From: Pseudomonadota bacterium | GTDB taxonomy: Bacteria; Pseudomonadota; Gammaproteobacteria; Burkholderiales; Ferrovaceae | DNA: 64,000 bases | Direction of reading: 5' to 3' | Assembly (NCBI GenBank): GCA_021798835.1 | Contig: JAJZBQ010000007.1 | Location: 1 to 64,000, forward strand | Shown here: positions 54,142 to 62,889 of the stretch, in pieces | Numbering within the stretch: the stretch's first letter is position 1 | How the letters are laid out: every line of letters begins with the position of its first letter | Translations under genes and position numbers: made by a program | The notes under the pieces: generated by a model | What the model was told of the DNA's origin: nothing | The model's database searches: none | Seen by the model: only the letters and a program-made list of their open reading frames with translations

Positions 54142-55065
54142 ATGCGATATGTGGCTTTGAAGGTAGACGTAGATACCCTGCGCGGAACCCGTGAGGGAGT
54201 TCCCGCCCTGGTGTCATTGCTGACCCAACACCAGGCCCAGGCCACTTTCCTGTTCAGCCTGGGTCCTGACCATACCGGTCGTGCCATCAAACGGGTATTC
54301 CGACCCGGCTTTCTGGGCAAGGTACAGCGCACTTCGGTACTGGAGCATTATGGGTTGAGAACCCTGCTCTACGGAACCCTGCTACCCGGCCCAGACATTG
54401 GACGACGTGCGGTTGCGCAGATGAGGGCCGTGGCCACTGCGGGCTTCGAAGTCGGCATTCACACGTGGGATCATACGGCTTGGCAGGATCTGCTGCACCA
54501 GCGCCCCCCCTCCTGGGGAAGGCATCAACTGGATCAGGCCCAAGCGCGCTTTCAGGAAGTTTTTGGTTATCCAGCCCGGGTTCACGGAGCCGCTGGCTGG
54601 CAAATGACGACGGATGCCTTGAGTTGGCTCGAAGAACAACACTTCGCCTGGTCATCCGATGGCCGCGGTAGTGGACCATTCTTCCCCATCCTCCCGGACC
54701 GAACCGCCCATTGCCTGCAAATACCCACGACGCTACCGACTCTCGATGAACTTATCGGTCTCGATCACATCACCACGGATACTGTGGCTGAAGCACTCCT
54801 CAAAAAAACCGCAGAAACCTGCCCCCCCCACGGTCATGTCTTCACGCTACACGCCGAATTGGAGGGGCAACGCCTGCTGCCGGTGTTTGACGCATTGCTC
54901 AGCGGTTGGCGGCAACAGGGCTACCAACTGGTCTCTCTGGCACAATTAGCCCAGAAAATGGATTTTGCTTCGTTACCTCGCTGCCCCATGATCCAGGGCA
55001 CCCTGGCCGGCCGCTCAGGGACCCTGGCTGTGCAAGCACTCCCCGATAAGCCTACACTATACTAA
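54142..55065 (+). CDS. ArnD-like polysaccharide deacetylase / deformylase
   Basis: A 307-residue protein close to ArnD, which deformylates 4-formamido-arabinose on undecaprenyl phosphate. KVDVDTLRGTREGVPALV, FLFSLGPDHTGRAIKRVF, VGIHTWDHTAWQDLL (metal-binding His pair), HGAAGWQMTTDAL, SSDGRGSGPFFPIL, IPTTLPTLDELIG and FTLHAELEGQ match block by block. The ATG fits the family; a TTG at 54124 with GGAGG before it is an alternative. The other arn genes are not in the window, so substrate is uncertain. Confidence 0.82.
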   Translation: MRYVALKVDVDTLRGTREGVPALVSLLTQHQAQATFLFSLGPDHTGRAIKRVFRPGFLGKVQRTSVLEHYGLRTLLYGTLLPGPDIGRRAVAQMRAVATAGFEVGIHTWDHTAWQDLLHQRPPSWGRHQLDQAQARFQEVFGYPARVHGAAGWQMTTDALSWLEEQHFAWSSDGRGSGPFFPILPDRTAHCLQIPTTLPTLDELIGLDHITTDTVAEALLKKTAETCPPHGHVFTLHAELEGQRLLPVFDALLSGWRQQGYQLVSLAQLAQKMDFASLPRCPMIQGTLAGRSGTLAVQALPDKPTLY

Positions 55066-55101
55066 CCGCCCATTACCTCGACAGGAACCCCTCTACTCAT
55101 C

Positions 55102-55563
55102 ATGGAAAAACTGGAACTCGTTTCTGATTTCACTCTCGATGCCACAACTGGTCAGCCGTTTCGTCTTTCAGAACAACGGGGCGCTCCGCTGGTACTGTAC
55201 TTCTACCCCAAAGACGATACGCCGGGCTGCACCGATGAAGGGTTGCAATTTACCCAATTACACGATCAGTTTGCCGATTTGCATTGCCCAGTGTGGGGGG
55301 TGTCACGGGACAGTCTGTCCAGCCATGAAAAATTTCGGGCCAAAATGGGGTTTCCGTTTCATCTCTTGAGCGATCCGGACGAAATTGCCTGTACCTTGTT
55401 TGGTGTAATGAAACTCAAGAACATGTATGGCAAGCAAGTCCGCGGCATCGAACGCAGCACATTTCTGATCGATGCGCAGGGACGACTGGCACACCAGTGG
55501 CGCGCCGTCAAAGTTCCCGGACATGCGCAACAGGTTCTGGAAGCCGTCCAACAACTGGTCTGA
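55102..55563 (+). CDS. bcp: Peroxiredoxin, BCP/PrxQ type
   Basis: A 153-residue thiol peroxidase. LVLYFYPKDDTPGCTDEGLQF carries the peroxidatic Cys43; the second Cys five residues on, found in E. coli Bcp, is absent. VWGVSRDSLSSHEKFRAKMGF and RSTFLIDAQGRLAHQWR are standard. It reduces hydrogen peroxide and organic hydroperoxides. PhoH follows after about 30 nt. Confidence 0.92.
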   Translation: MEKLELVSDFTLDATTGQPFRLSEQRGAPLVLYFYPKDDTPGCTDEGLQFTQLHDQFADLHCPVWGVSRDSLSSHEKFRAKMGFPFHLLSDPDEIACTLFGVMKLKNMYGKQVRGIERSTFLIDAQGRLAHQWRAVKVPGHAQQVLEAVQQLV

Positions 55564-55592
55564 TCCATCTTCTACCGACAAGGGACCCCCCC

Positions 55593-56996
55593 ATGGCCAC
55601 ACGCTCGCGCCCAAGCCCCAAACTGTTTGTCCTGGATACCAACGTGCTGCTCCATGACCCCACCAGTCTGTTCCAATTTGAGGAACATGATGTTTTCCTT
55701 CCCATGGTAACCATCGAAGAACTGGACAACAACAAAAAGGGCATGACCGAAGTGGCACGTAATGCACGCCAGGTCAGTCGCTTTTTGGACGAAATCATCA
55801 CGCGTTCTGCCAAACAGGACATCACCAAGGGAATCCCACTGGCGCGCGAAGTGGGCGGAAAACCCTCGGGAACCCTGTTTCTGCAAACCCTCCAAGGATC
55901 CAAATTATCCCTACCTCTGGCTGATGACAAGCCAGACAATCAGATACTGGGCATCGCACTCGAACTGCAACGTACCCAACCACGTCAGGCCGTGATCCTG
56001 GTCAGCAAAGACATCAACATGCGTATCAAGGCACGCGCGTTGGGAGTAGAAGCCGAAGACTACTTCAATGACAAAGTCCTTGAAGACTCCGACCTGCTCT
56101 ATACCGGATCACGCGAGTTACCGGATGACTTCTGGGAAACTCACGGCAAGAGCATGCAATCCTGGCAGGAGCAGGGGCGTACCCTCTATCGGGTCGAAGG
56201 TCCCCTCGTTCCCACTTTGTTGCTCAACGAATTTGTCTACCTGGAAACAGGGGAAAAACCATTTCACGCCCGTGTACGAGAACGCAATGGTTCCATCGCC
56301 GTACTGGAAGTTCTGCGTGATTTCACCTCCCAACGCCAGAATACCTGGGGGATCGTCGCCGCCAATCGCGAGCAGAACTTTGCCCTCAACCTACTCATGA
56401 ATCCGGATCTCGATTTCGTCACCCTTCTGGGTCAAGCCGGAACCGGTAAAACCCTGTTGACCCTGGCTGCCGGACTAATGCAGACACTGGAGCAGAAACT
56501 GTATTCCGAGATCATCATGACTCGGGTCACCATCCCCGTCGGGGAAGACATCGGTTTCTTGCCGGGCACCGAAGAAGAAAAGATGACTCCCTGGATGGGA
56601 GCACTGGAGGACAATCTCGATGTCCTCAACAAAGGCGATGATGAAGCAGGAGACTGGGGCCGTGCCGCGACCCGCGACCTCATTCGCTCCCGCATCAAGA
56701 TAAAATCCCTCAACTTCATGCGGGGACGCACCTTTCTGAACAAATACCTGATCATCGATGAAGCCCAGAACCTGACTCCCAAACAGATGAAAACCCTGAT
56801 CACCCGCGCCGGGCCTGGCACCAAGGTCGTCTGTCTGGGGAATATCGCCCAGATCGATACCCCCTACCTCACGGAAGGAAGTTCCGGTATTTCCTATGTT
56901 GTTGACCGTTTCAAGGGCTGGGTTCACAGCGGACATATCACCCTTCAACGCGGAGAACGTTCCCGGTTGGCAGACTACGCCGCTGAAGTACTGTAA
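55593..56996 (+). CDS. PIN-PhoH family ATPase (PhoH2/YlaK type)
   Basis: A 467-residue fusion. The N-terminal PIN nuclease domain starts KLFVLDTNVLLHDPTSL and has further acidic residues in TIEELDNNK and SKDINMRIKA. The C-terminal PhoH ATPase has Walker A LLGQAGTGKTLLTLAA (about 277-292), GFLPGTEEEKM and Walker B YLIIDEAQNLTPKQMKTL. Proteins of this build unwind and cut RNA in actinobacteria. The ATG at 55593 follows AAGGGA. It is followed closely by lplT. Confidence 0.9.
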   Translation: MATRSRPSPKLFVLDTNVLLHDPTSLFQFEEHDVFLPMVTIEELDNNKKGMTEVARNARQVSRFLDEIITRSAKQDITKGIPLAREVGGKPSGTLFLQTLQGSKLSLPLADDKPDNQILGIALELQRTQPRQAVILVSKDINMRIKARALGVEAEDYFNDKVLEDSDLLYTGSRELPDDFWETHGKSMQSWQEQGRTLYRVEGPLVPTLLLNEFVYLETGEKPFHARVRERNGSIAVLEVLRDFTSQRQNTWGIVAANREQNFALNLLMNPDLDFVTLLGQAGTGKTLLTLAAGLMQTLEQKLYSEIIMTRVTIPVGEDIGFLPGTEEEKMTPWMGALEDNLDVLNKGDDEAGDWGRAATRDLIRSRIKIKSLNFMRGRTFLNKYLIIDEAQNLTPKQMKTLITRAGPGTKVVCLGNIAQIDTPYLTEGSSGISYVVDRFKGWVHSGHITLQRGERSRLADYAAEVL

Positions 56997-57008
56997 CCCG
57001 GCGCGTTC

Positions 57009-58316
57009 ATGGGTAGCGGTTTCTACATCATTCTGCTGGCGCAATTTCTTTCTGCGCTGGCTGACAATGCCTTGCTTTTCGCGGCCATCGCATTGCTCAA
57101 AAGCATCGCTGCGCCGCCGGAGTATGTTCCTTTTCTGCAACAGTTTTTCGTGCTGTCTTACATTTTCCTCGCCCCTTTCGTAGGGGCTTTCTCGGATTCC
57201 CTGCCCAAAGGGCGCGTGATGTTCATCAGCAACATCATCAAACTGCTCGGCTGCCTAATCATGCTGATGGGGGTCAACCCACTGCTGGCTTATGCCTTGG
57301 TGGGTTTGGGAGCGGCCGCTTATTCCCCCGCCAAATATGGCATTCTCACCGAATGCCTACCTCCCGGAAAACTGGTGGTCGCCAATAGTTGGATGGAAGC
57401 GCTCACGGTGATCGCCATCATCTTTGGTGCTGTATTAGGGGGATGGTTGCTCAAACCAGACCTGGCTCTGTATGCCCACTTCAATGCATTCACCCAAACC
57501 TGGGCACCTCACCCTCTGCTCAACGCCCCGCGCTTTGCCATCCTGATCATTCTGACCCTCTATATCGGTGCTGCCGTAGCCAACCTCTACATCCCGCGCG
57601 TCATGCCGGATCACGATACCCCTCGTAAAAATCCCTGGTTCCTGCTCAAGGATTTCTGGCAATCTTTTCTGCAACTGTGGCGCGACCCTTTGGGTCAAGT
57701 TTCGCTGGCCGTAACCACCATTTTTTGGGGGGTTGGATCCTCCCTGCGTCTGATCGTACTGGTGTGGGCAACCCTGCAATTGCATTTCACGCTCGAACAG
57801 GCTACCCAACTCACCGCCGTATCAGCCCTGGGCATTGCCCTGGGCTCCATTGCTGCGGCCAAATGGGTGCGTCTGGAAAGCGCCATCAAGGTGTTGCCCG
57901 TCGGCATTGCCATGGGCTTTGCCATCCTTGGCATGCTGGTGGTTCATGATTGGGCCATCGCCGTGGTACTGCTGATCGCTGCGGGAGCCATGGCTGGTTT
58001 CTTCGTGGTACCCATGAATGCCCTGCTACAACATCGCGGACATCAGATGATGGGAGCCGGACATAGCATAGCCGTGCAAAATTTCAATGAAAACATCAGC
58101 ATCATCGCGTTACTGGGTGTCTACGCCAGCGTCATTCATATCGACTCACCGCTGCGCCAAATTTTTCAGGATATGGGCATCGAACATCTGCGTGGCCAGG
58201 CACTGTTACCCAGCGAAGCGGCCTTTTATACCAGCGTCGTCCTGTTGGCGCTATTCATCAGCAGTTTGATGTACTGGCTCTATCGCCGTTACCGTCATGT
58301 GGAGTATGTCGATTGA
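57009..58316 (+). CDS. lplT: Lysophospholipid transporter LplT (MFS)
   Basis: A 435-residue major facilitator with twelve helices. LLAQFLSALADNALLFAAIA at the start and YIFLAPFVGAFSDSLPKGRV (the MFS loop 2-3 motif), then YSPAKYGILTECLPPGKLVVANSW, are typical of LplT. It flips lysophosphatidylethanolamine across the inner membrane for re-acylation. No aas gene is adjacent. The stop overlaps the tsaB start. Confidence 0.92.
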   Translation: MGSGFYIILLAQFLSALADNALLFAAIALLKSIAAPPEYVPFLQQFFVLSYIFLAPFVGAFSDSLPKGRVMFISNIIKLLGCLIMLMGVNPLLAYALVGLGAAAYSPAKYGILTECLPPGKLVVANSWMEALTVIAIIFGAVLGGWLLKPDLALYAHFNAFTQTWAPHPLLNAPRFAILIILTLYIGAAVANLYIPRVMPDHDTPRKNPWFLLKDFWQSFLQLWRDPLGQVSLAVTTIFWGVGSSLRLIVLVWATLQLHFTLEQATQLTAVSALGIALGSIAAAKWVRLESAIKVLPVGIAMGFAILGMLVVHDWAIAVVLLIAAGAMAGFFVVPMNALLQHRGHQMMGAGHSIAVQNFNENISIIALLGVYASVIHIDSPLRQIFQDMGIEHLRGQALLPSEAAFYTSVVLLALFISSLMYWLYRRYRHVEYVD

Positions 58317-58996
58317 AACCCTGTCTGCTGTCACTCGAATTTTCCACCACCCAAGGCTCTGTTGCACTATACCGCGAAGGCCTTGTGGTGGCCGAAATCC
58401 TTGATGATCATCCCAGCCCATCCGCGCGCATCTGGTCCCTCATCGAAGGAGTTCTGGCCGAATCCGGGCAGGACTGGTCAACTATTGGTGCCATTGCCTA
58501 TGGAGCGGGCCCCGGCGGATTTACCGGAGTCCGTCTGGCCTGTGGCATCGCCCAGGGACTGGGGCTGACGCTCAATGTCCCGCTGTTCCCGGTATCTACT
58601 CTGGAAAGCCTGTTGCCACGGGTTACCGTCCCTCGCGTGGTAGTCGCCTTGGATGCCCGAATGGATCAGGTATACCTGGCCGCCTACGAACGACGCGAAG
58701 AACACTGGCAATCGCTTCTTCCTCCTCAACTCTGCTCGCCAGACTCTCTGCCAGACCTGCCAGGTCATGATTGGTGGGGAGCGGGATCCGGTGCTGAAGC
58801 CTGGACTACCCGGCTAACCACTCGTTGGGGCTCTCATTGGCAGGGAACACTCCCCGGGTTGATTCCCCACGCCACCCAGATTGCCCATTTGGCTTTTCCC
58901 CGTTGGCAACACCATCAAGGCATCCATGCCGCCATGGCACAACCCATTTACCTGCGTCAGCGCGTTGCCCTGACTCGGGCCGAACGAGGTTTGTGA
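58313..58996 (+). CDS. tsaB: tRNA t6A37 modification protein TsaB
   Basis: A 227-residue ASKHA-fold partner of TsaD. LLSLEFSTTQGSVALYREG, then the signature AYGAGPGGFTGVRLACGIAQGLG (about 62-84) and VVVALDARMDQVYLAAY. It starts with TTG in TTGA with the lplT stop, and its own stop overlaps the rimI start (GTGA). In the N-terminal motif the usual Asp-Thr-Ser is Glu-Phe-Ser, a mild change. Confidence 0.92.
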   Translation: MKPCLLSLEFSTTQGSVALYREGLVVAEILDDHPSPSARIWSLIEGVLAESGQDWSTIGAIAYGAGPGGFTGVRLACGIAQGLGLTLNVPLFPVSTLESLLPRVTVPRVVVALDARMDQVYLAAYERREEHWQSLLPPQLCSPDSLPDLPGHDWWGAGSGAEAWTTRLTTRWGSHWQGTLPGLIPHATQIAHLAFPRWQHHQGIHAAMAQPIYLRQRVALTRAERGL

Positions 58997-59463
58997 ACCC
59001 CGTCTACCGCCCCCTTTCGCCGACCGATCTCGATGAACTGACAGCCATCGAGCGGCGCTGTTTCTCCTCACCTTGGTCACATGGACAACTGGCCGCATCG
59101 ATCCAGCACCACCTGCACCTTGGTCTGCAAACCAATACTTCTGCCCCACTGACGGGCTACGCCTTTCTCATGCCGGTTCTGGAAGAGTTTCACCTGCTCA
59201 ACCTGGCCATCGACCTTCCTTGGCAGGGACAGGGCTGGGGGCGGCGATTACTCGACCAGGTACTGAAAACAGCACGCCAGCATGGAGCCCAATCGATATT
59301 GTTGGAAGTGCGCGCTGGCCATACCATCGCGCAACACCTCTACCAGAATGCCCAATTTACACTCATCGGCATCCGTCGTGGCTACTACGCCACCGACCAC
59401 CCCACCCGCCGCGAAGACGCACTGGTCATGCGCCGCCAACTCTACCCGGATCATGACACGTGA
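58993..59463 (+). CDS. rimI: Ribosomal protein N-acetyltransferase RimI-like
   Basis: A 156-residue GNAT acetyltransferase. IERRCFSSPWSHGQLAASI, LLNLAIDLPWQGQGWGRRLL (acetyl-CoA loop QGQGWG) and LEVRAGHTIAQHLYQNAQF...GIRRGYY are RimI features. It starts with GTG overlapping the tsaB stop, with GAGG in front; the frame extends upstream but only inside tsaB. tsaB-rimI pairs are common and do not prove the substrate. Confidence 0.9.
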   Translation: MNPVYRPLSPTDLDELTAIERRCFSSPWSHGQLAASIQHHLHLGLQTNTSAPLTGYAFLMPVLEEFHLLNLAIDLPWQGQGWGRRLLDQVLKTARQHGAQSILLEVRAGHTIAQHLYQNAQFTLIGIRRGYYATDHPTRREDALVMRRQLYPDHDT

Positions 59464-59478
59464 TCCACCTGTCTCACC

Positions 59479-59507
59479 TTCAGCATCCGACAGGCTCCCG
59501 GTATAAT
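59479..59507 (+). promoter_or_regulatory. Possible promoter of uracil-DNA glycosylase gene
   Basis: A perfect TATAAT at 59502-59507 with TTCAGC 17 bp upstream (59479-59484). The -35 is weak. A start near 59514 would leave a short leader before the ATG at 59537. Confidence 0.35.
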
Positions 59508-59536
59508 GCCGTTTTGATCAGGAAACCCGCAATCTC

Positions 59537-60211
59537 ATGAACATGCAGGAGGCTTACTGGCGCGAACTTGGCATCTGGCCTCTCTGGATTCCCCGTGGGG
59601 AATCACAGCCCGTCTCCGCTGCAGACACCTCCCCCTCTCCATCCATGCCATCCGTCCCCCTGCTCTCCTTGCATGACCAGATAAGTACCTGCACCCGCTG
59701 CCCTCTTCACCAGCAACGCCAGCAACCCGTGTATGGTCTGATTCGCAGCGGTAGTCCCTGGATGTTTATCGGCGAAGCCCCAGGATATGAGGAAGATCGT
59801 ACAGGACAACCCTTTGTGGGAGATTCCGGAAAATTGCTCGATCAAATGTTGCATGCCATCGGTCTGGAACGCGCACAGGTTTCCATCGCCAATGTCATCA
59901 AGTGTCGCCCCCCCCATAACCGCACCCCCACCACGGTAGAATGCCAAAGTTGCTTACCCTACCTCGAACAGCAAATTGCGGAAGTACGCCCAAAAGTGCT
60001 GGTTCTGTTGGGCAAAGTTGCAGCACAAAGTCTATTGAAAAAAACCCAGACCATGACGGAATTACGAAAGGAATCCCTGGAATTCCAAGGAATCCCGACC
60101 ATCGCCACATGGCACCCGGCTTACCTGTTGCGCAACCCTCAAGAGAAGCAGGGTGCCTGGCGAGATCTCTGCCGCGCCCGACGCGCGGTAACCCGTTACA
60201 AACCGACATAA
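59537..60211 (+). CDS. Family 4 uracil-DNA glycosylase (Fe-S)
   Basis: A 224-residue base-excision enzyme that removes uracil from DNA. The four cluster cysteines are visible with family spacing: CTRC (52, 55), then Cys123 in VIKCRPPHNRTP and Cys139 in VECQSCL, 15 residues between the last two. Catalytic region GEAPGYEEDRTGQPFVGDSG and C-terminal ATWHPAYLLRN are intact. A variable linker precedes the core. It ends 22 nt before ompR. Confidence 0.9.
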   Translation: MNMQEAYWRELGIWPLWIPRGESQPVSAADTSPSPSMPSVPLLSLHDQISTCTRCPLHQQRQQPVYGLIRSGSPWMFIGEAPGYEEDRTGQPFVGDSGKLLDQMLHAIGLERAQVSIANVIKCRPPHNRTPTTVECQSCLPYLEQQIAEVRPKVLVLLGKVAAQSLLKKTQTMTELRKESLEFQGIPTIATWHPAYLLRNPQEKQGAWRDLCRARRAVTRYKPT

Positions 60212-60233
60212 CTTTTTGTTTTATGATACGACG

Positions 60234-60968
60234 ATGAATCCCATACGACCCCGTGTTCTGGTGCTGGACGATGATCTTCGCCTGCGCGAATTATTGCATC
60301 GTTACCTGAGCGATCAAGGCTTTCAGGTTACTCCGGTTCCCAGTGTGACAGCCCTCGACAAGATCTGTGGGGAAAATACTTATGATTTATTGATTCTCGA
60401 CCTGATGCTTCCCGGCGAAGACGGTTTGACCCTGTGTCGACGCTTACGTACGCAAGGGAATACCATCCCCATCATCATGCTCACCGCCAAGGGAAATGAT
60501 AGCGACCGCATTCTGGGACTGAACTCCGGAGCCGATGACTATCTTCCCAAGCCTTTTAATCCAAAGGAATTATTGGCAAGAATCCACGCTGTTTTGCGGC
60601 GTCACCCCGCAGCCCAACTCGCATCCTCGGAGACCAATGCTGCCCCTCCCTCCGAAGTGATCACATTCGGCGACTTCCAGTTTCACCTGCTGAAACGCAC
60701 CCTTACCCGTCGTGATACGCTGATCCCGCTATCGAGTAGCGAGTATTCGTTGTTACGCGCCCTGGCCACTCATCCCCACGAACCACTGTCCCGTGAAAAA
60801 CTGACCGATTTGGTCCGTGGCCGAGAACGCGACACATTCGATCGCAGCATTGATGTCCAGGTTTCCCGTTTGCGTCGACTTCTCGAAGAGGACCCGGGGC
60901 AGCCTCGACATATCCGCACCGTATGGGGAACCGGCTACGTTTTTATCCCGGATGGCCATGTTTCATGA
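60234..60968 (+). CDS. ompR: OmpR-type response regulator
   Basis: A 244-residue regulator. Acidic residues LDDDLRLREL (12-14), phosphoacceptor Asp56 in LILDLMLPGEDG, and the conserved Lys in DYLPKPFNPKELLARI make a full receiver. The C-terminal winged helix has SSSEYSLLRALATHPHEPLSREKL, DVQVSRLRRLLE and RTVWGTGYVFIP. Overall layout fits OmpR. The start MNPIRPRVLVLDDD fits the family; a TTG 18 nt upstream is less likely. Its stop overlaps envZ by ATGA. Confidence 0.9.
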   Translation: MNPIRPRVLVLDDDLRLRELLHRYLSDQGFQVTPVPSVTALDKICGENTYDLLILDLMLPGEDGLTLCRRLRTQGNTIPIIMLTAKGNDSDRILGLNSGADDYLPKPFNPKELLARIHAVLRRHPAAQLASSETNAAPPSEVITFGDFQFHLLKRTLTRRDTLIPLSSSEYSLLRALATHPHEPLSREKLTDLVRGRERDTFDRSIDVQVSRLRRLLEEDPGQPRHIRTVWGTGYVFIPDGHVS

Positions 60969-62269
60969 TCGCCCGCTCCCTGCTGGGACGCACCCTGCTG
61001 GTCACCGTTCTCACGGTCATCATCACCCATCTGGCCACCTTGGTCGTATTCCAGAGATTTTATATCGCCCCTTTGGTAAAACATACCATCGAAGATCGTG
61101 CCAATCACATTTTTTCCTTGATCGCCGCTCTGGAATACCTTCCACCTGACGCCAAAACTCCATTCATTCAAGATTTTGATGATAGCGCCGGCGGGGTCAT
61201 ACAGACGACCGGTCCCGATCCCCAGCAGGTCCATAGCCCAAATCCGTCCAGCCGGGTATTCATGCTGGAACAAAAACTGAGACAGAAATTTCCCGGCATG
61301 CGTCTTTGGGTGACTGAACAGGGCAATCCACCCACCGTCTGGATTCCTCTGCACACCAGTCACGGCGAATTCTGGTACCTCACCCAAAGCCGTCGCTTTG
61401 ATGCCGATCTACCCGAAAAATGGGCCATTCTCCTGATCGTCGTCATCTTGCTTGGCGTATCCAGCGTATACTGGGCTGTACGACGCATCAATCGCCCTCT
61501 TCAGGATCTCGCTCTGGCGGCTCACCAGTTGGCTACCGGGCAGGTCAAACCCCTGGTCGTCTCTCCCGATATTCCGCGCGAAATTCGCCATGTCAGCGAA
61601 GCCTTTCGTACCATGCAGGAGTCTCTGAAAACCATGGAGACCAATCGCACGATCATGCTGGCCGGCGTTTCCCACGATCTGCGCACGCCATTGTCGCGCC
61701 TGCGCCTGTCACTGGAAATGCTCACGCTTCCCAATCGGGAGAGCATCGAACCGCTGGTTCAGGACCTGGAAGAAATCGATCGTACCATCGATCAATTTCT
61801 GGACTTCGCCCGCGATCACCCTCAATACTCCCTGACCCTCACCGATCTTGCACCGCTCTTGCATAACTGCCAGGAGCGGCTGGAATCAAGAGGCATCGCC
61901 TTGAGTCTGACCATTCACCCGGCTCCCGAGGTTCTGGTCAATGAACGCGCCATGGAACGGGTATTCATCAACCTGCTGGAAAATGCCATCCGTTATGGGG
62001 CTCCCCCATTCCAGTTAACGCTGAGTTGCGATAACCGAAGTGTGATCGTCGGCGTACGCGATCATGGTCCGGGAATCCCGGCCAGCGAAGTTACTCATCT
62101 GCTACAACCCTTTACTCGACGCGAAAGCTCGCGCAATGGCCCTCCAGGATCAGGGTTGGGATTGGCCATCGTCGCGCGTATCGTCGCCTTACACCAGGGA
62201 AGCCTCAGTTTTGAGCATCCCCAGCATGGTGGCCTGGAAATTCGCATTCATCTGCCCATACCGGGTTAA
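60965..62269 (+). CDS. envZ: EnvZ-type sensor histidine kinase
   Basis: A 434-residue membrane kinase. Two helices (about 3-28 and 155-175) flank a periplasmic sensor of about 125 residues; HAMP follows. The phosphorylated His is in AGVSHDLRTPLSRLRLSLEML (up to RLSLEM, near 237). ATP-binding boxes are NLLENAIRYG (N), VRDHGPGIP (G1) and GSGLGLAIVARI (G2). It pairs with the preceding ompR; stimuli (osmolarity, pH) cannot be read here. Confidence 0.9.
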   Translation: MIARSLLGRTLLVTVLTVIITHLATLVVFQRFYIAPLVKHTIEDRANHIFSLIAALEYLPPDAKTPFIQDFDDSAGGVIQTTGPDPQQVHSPNPSSRVFMLEQKLRQKFPGMRLWVTEQGNPPTVWIPLHTSHGEFWYLTQSRRFDADLPEKWAILLIVVILLGVSSVYWAVRRINRPLQDLALAAHQLATGQVKPLVVSPDIPREIRHVSEAFRTMQESLKTMETNRTIMLAGVSHDLRTPLSRLRLSLEMLTLPNRESIEPLVQDLEEIDRTIDQFLDFARDHPQYSLTLTDLAPLLHNCQERLESRGIALSLTIHPAPEVLVNERAMERVFINLLENAIRYGAPPFQLTLSCDNRSVIVGVRDHGPGIPASEVTHLLQPFTRRESSRNGPPGSGLGLAIVARIVALHQGSLSFEHPQHGGLEIRIHLPIPG

Positions 62270-62292
62270 GCGGACCACACAGGTTTACTTTC

Positions 62293-62889
62293 ATGAAACG
62301 TCCCTCTACAATCCTCGCCATGTCAAACCTGTGCGCTGGTATGCGAGGATTTTTCGTGCTGTTATGCTCCCTGGCGATGAGTCCCATCGCCCATGGACAG
62401 GAAGGTCCCGTTCCCCCACCCCTCCAGGAAAACCTATCTTCCCCTGCCGCCGAGCCCAGCCTTCCCGTGCGCAACGTACTGATCTATGCGTTGAGTCAAT
62501 TGGGAGTCACCTATCGTTATGGGGGTGGAAATACGCAAGGCTTCGATTGCAGTGGTTTCGTGCGCCATGTTTTTTCGCGGGCGGCAGATATGGCCTTGCC
62601 CCACAATTCACGCGCCATGAGCCACTATGGCAGCGAAGTCCCCCTATCCAGACTACAGCCCGGAGACCTGGTCTTTTTCCGAATACAACGGCACAAGATT
62701 TCCCACGTCGGAATCTACATCGGCAACCAACATTTCATTCATGCCGCCAGCTCCCGCTCCGGTGATGTCATGATTTCTGATCTGCGCGACCATTACTGGG
62801 CAACCCGCCTGGCCAGCGCACGACACCTCCCCTTGGGAGAGCCTACCCCATCCGATGTCCTGTCTCCTTCGGTTCTCCCTCCTCAGTGA
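62293..62889 (+). CDS. NlpC/P60 family cell wall hydrolase
   Basis: A 198-residue exported peptidoglycan hydrolase. A signal peptide (about 15-35, cut near AHG) and a Pro-rich linker precede the NlpC/P60 domain with catalytic Cys86 in FDCSGF, His138 in SHVGIYIG and third residue His150 in HFIHA. It cuts stem peptides in the wall. It lies 23 nt behind envZ and may be part of that unit. Its end overlaps the helicase gene end by 7 nt, tail to tail. Confidence 0.9.
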   Translation: MKRPSTILAMSNLCAGMRGFFVLLCSLAMSPIAHGQEGPVPPPLQENLSSPAAEPSLPVRNVLIYALSQLGVTYRYGGGNTQGFDCSGFVRHVFSRAADMALPHNSRAMSHYGSEVPLSRLQPGDLVFFRIQRHKISHVGIYIGNQHFIHAASSRSGDVMISDLRDHYWATRLASARHLPLGEPTPSDVLSPSVLPPQ

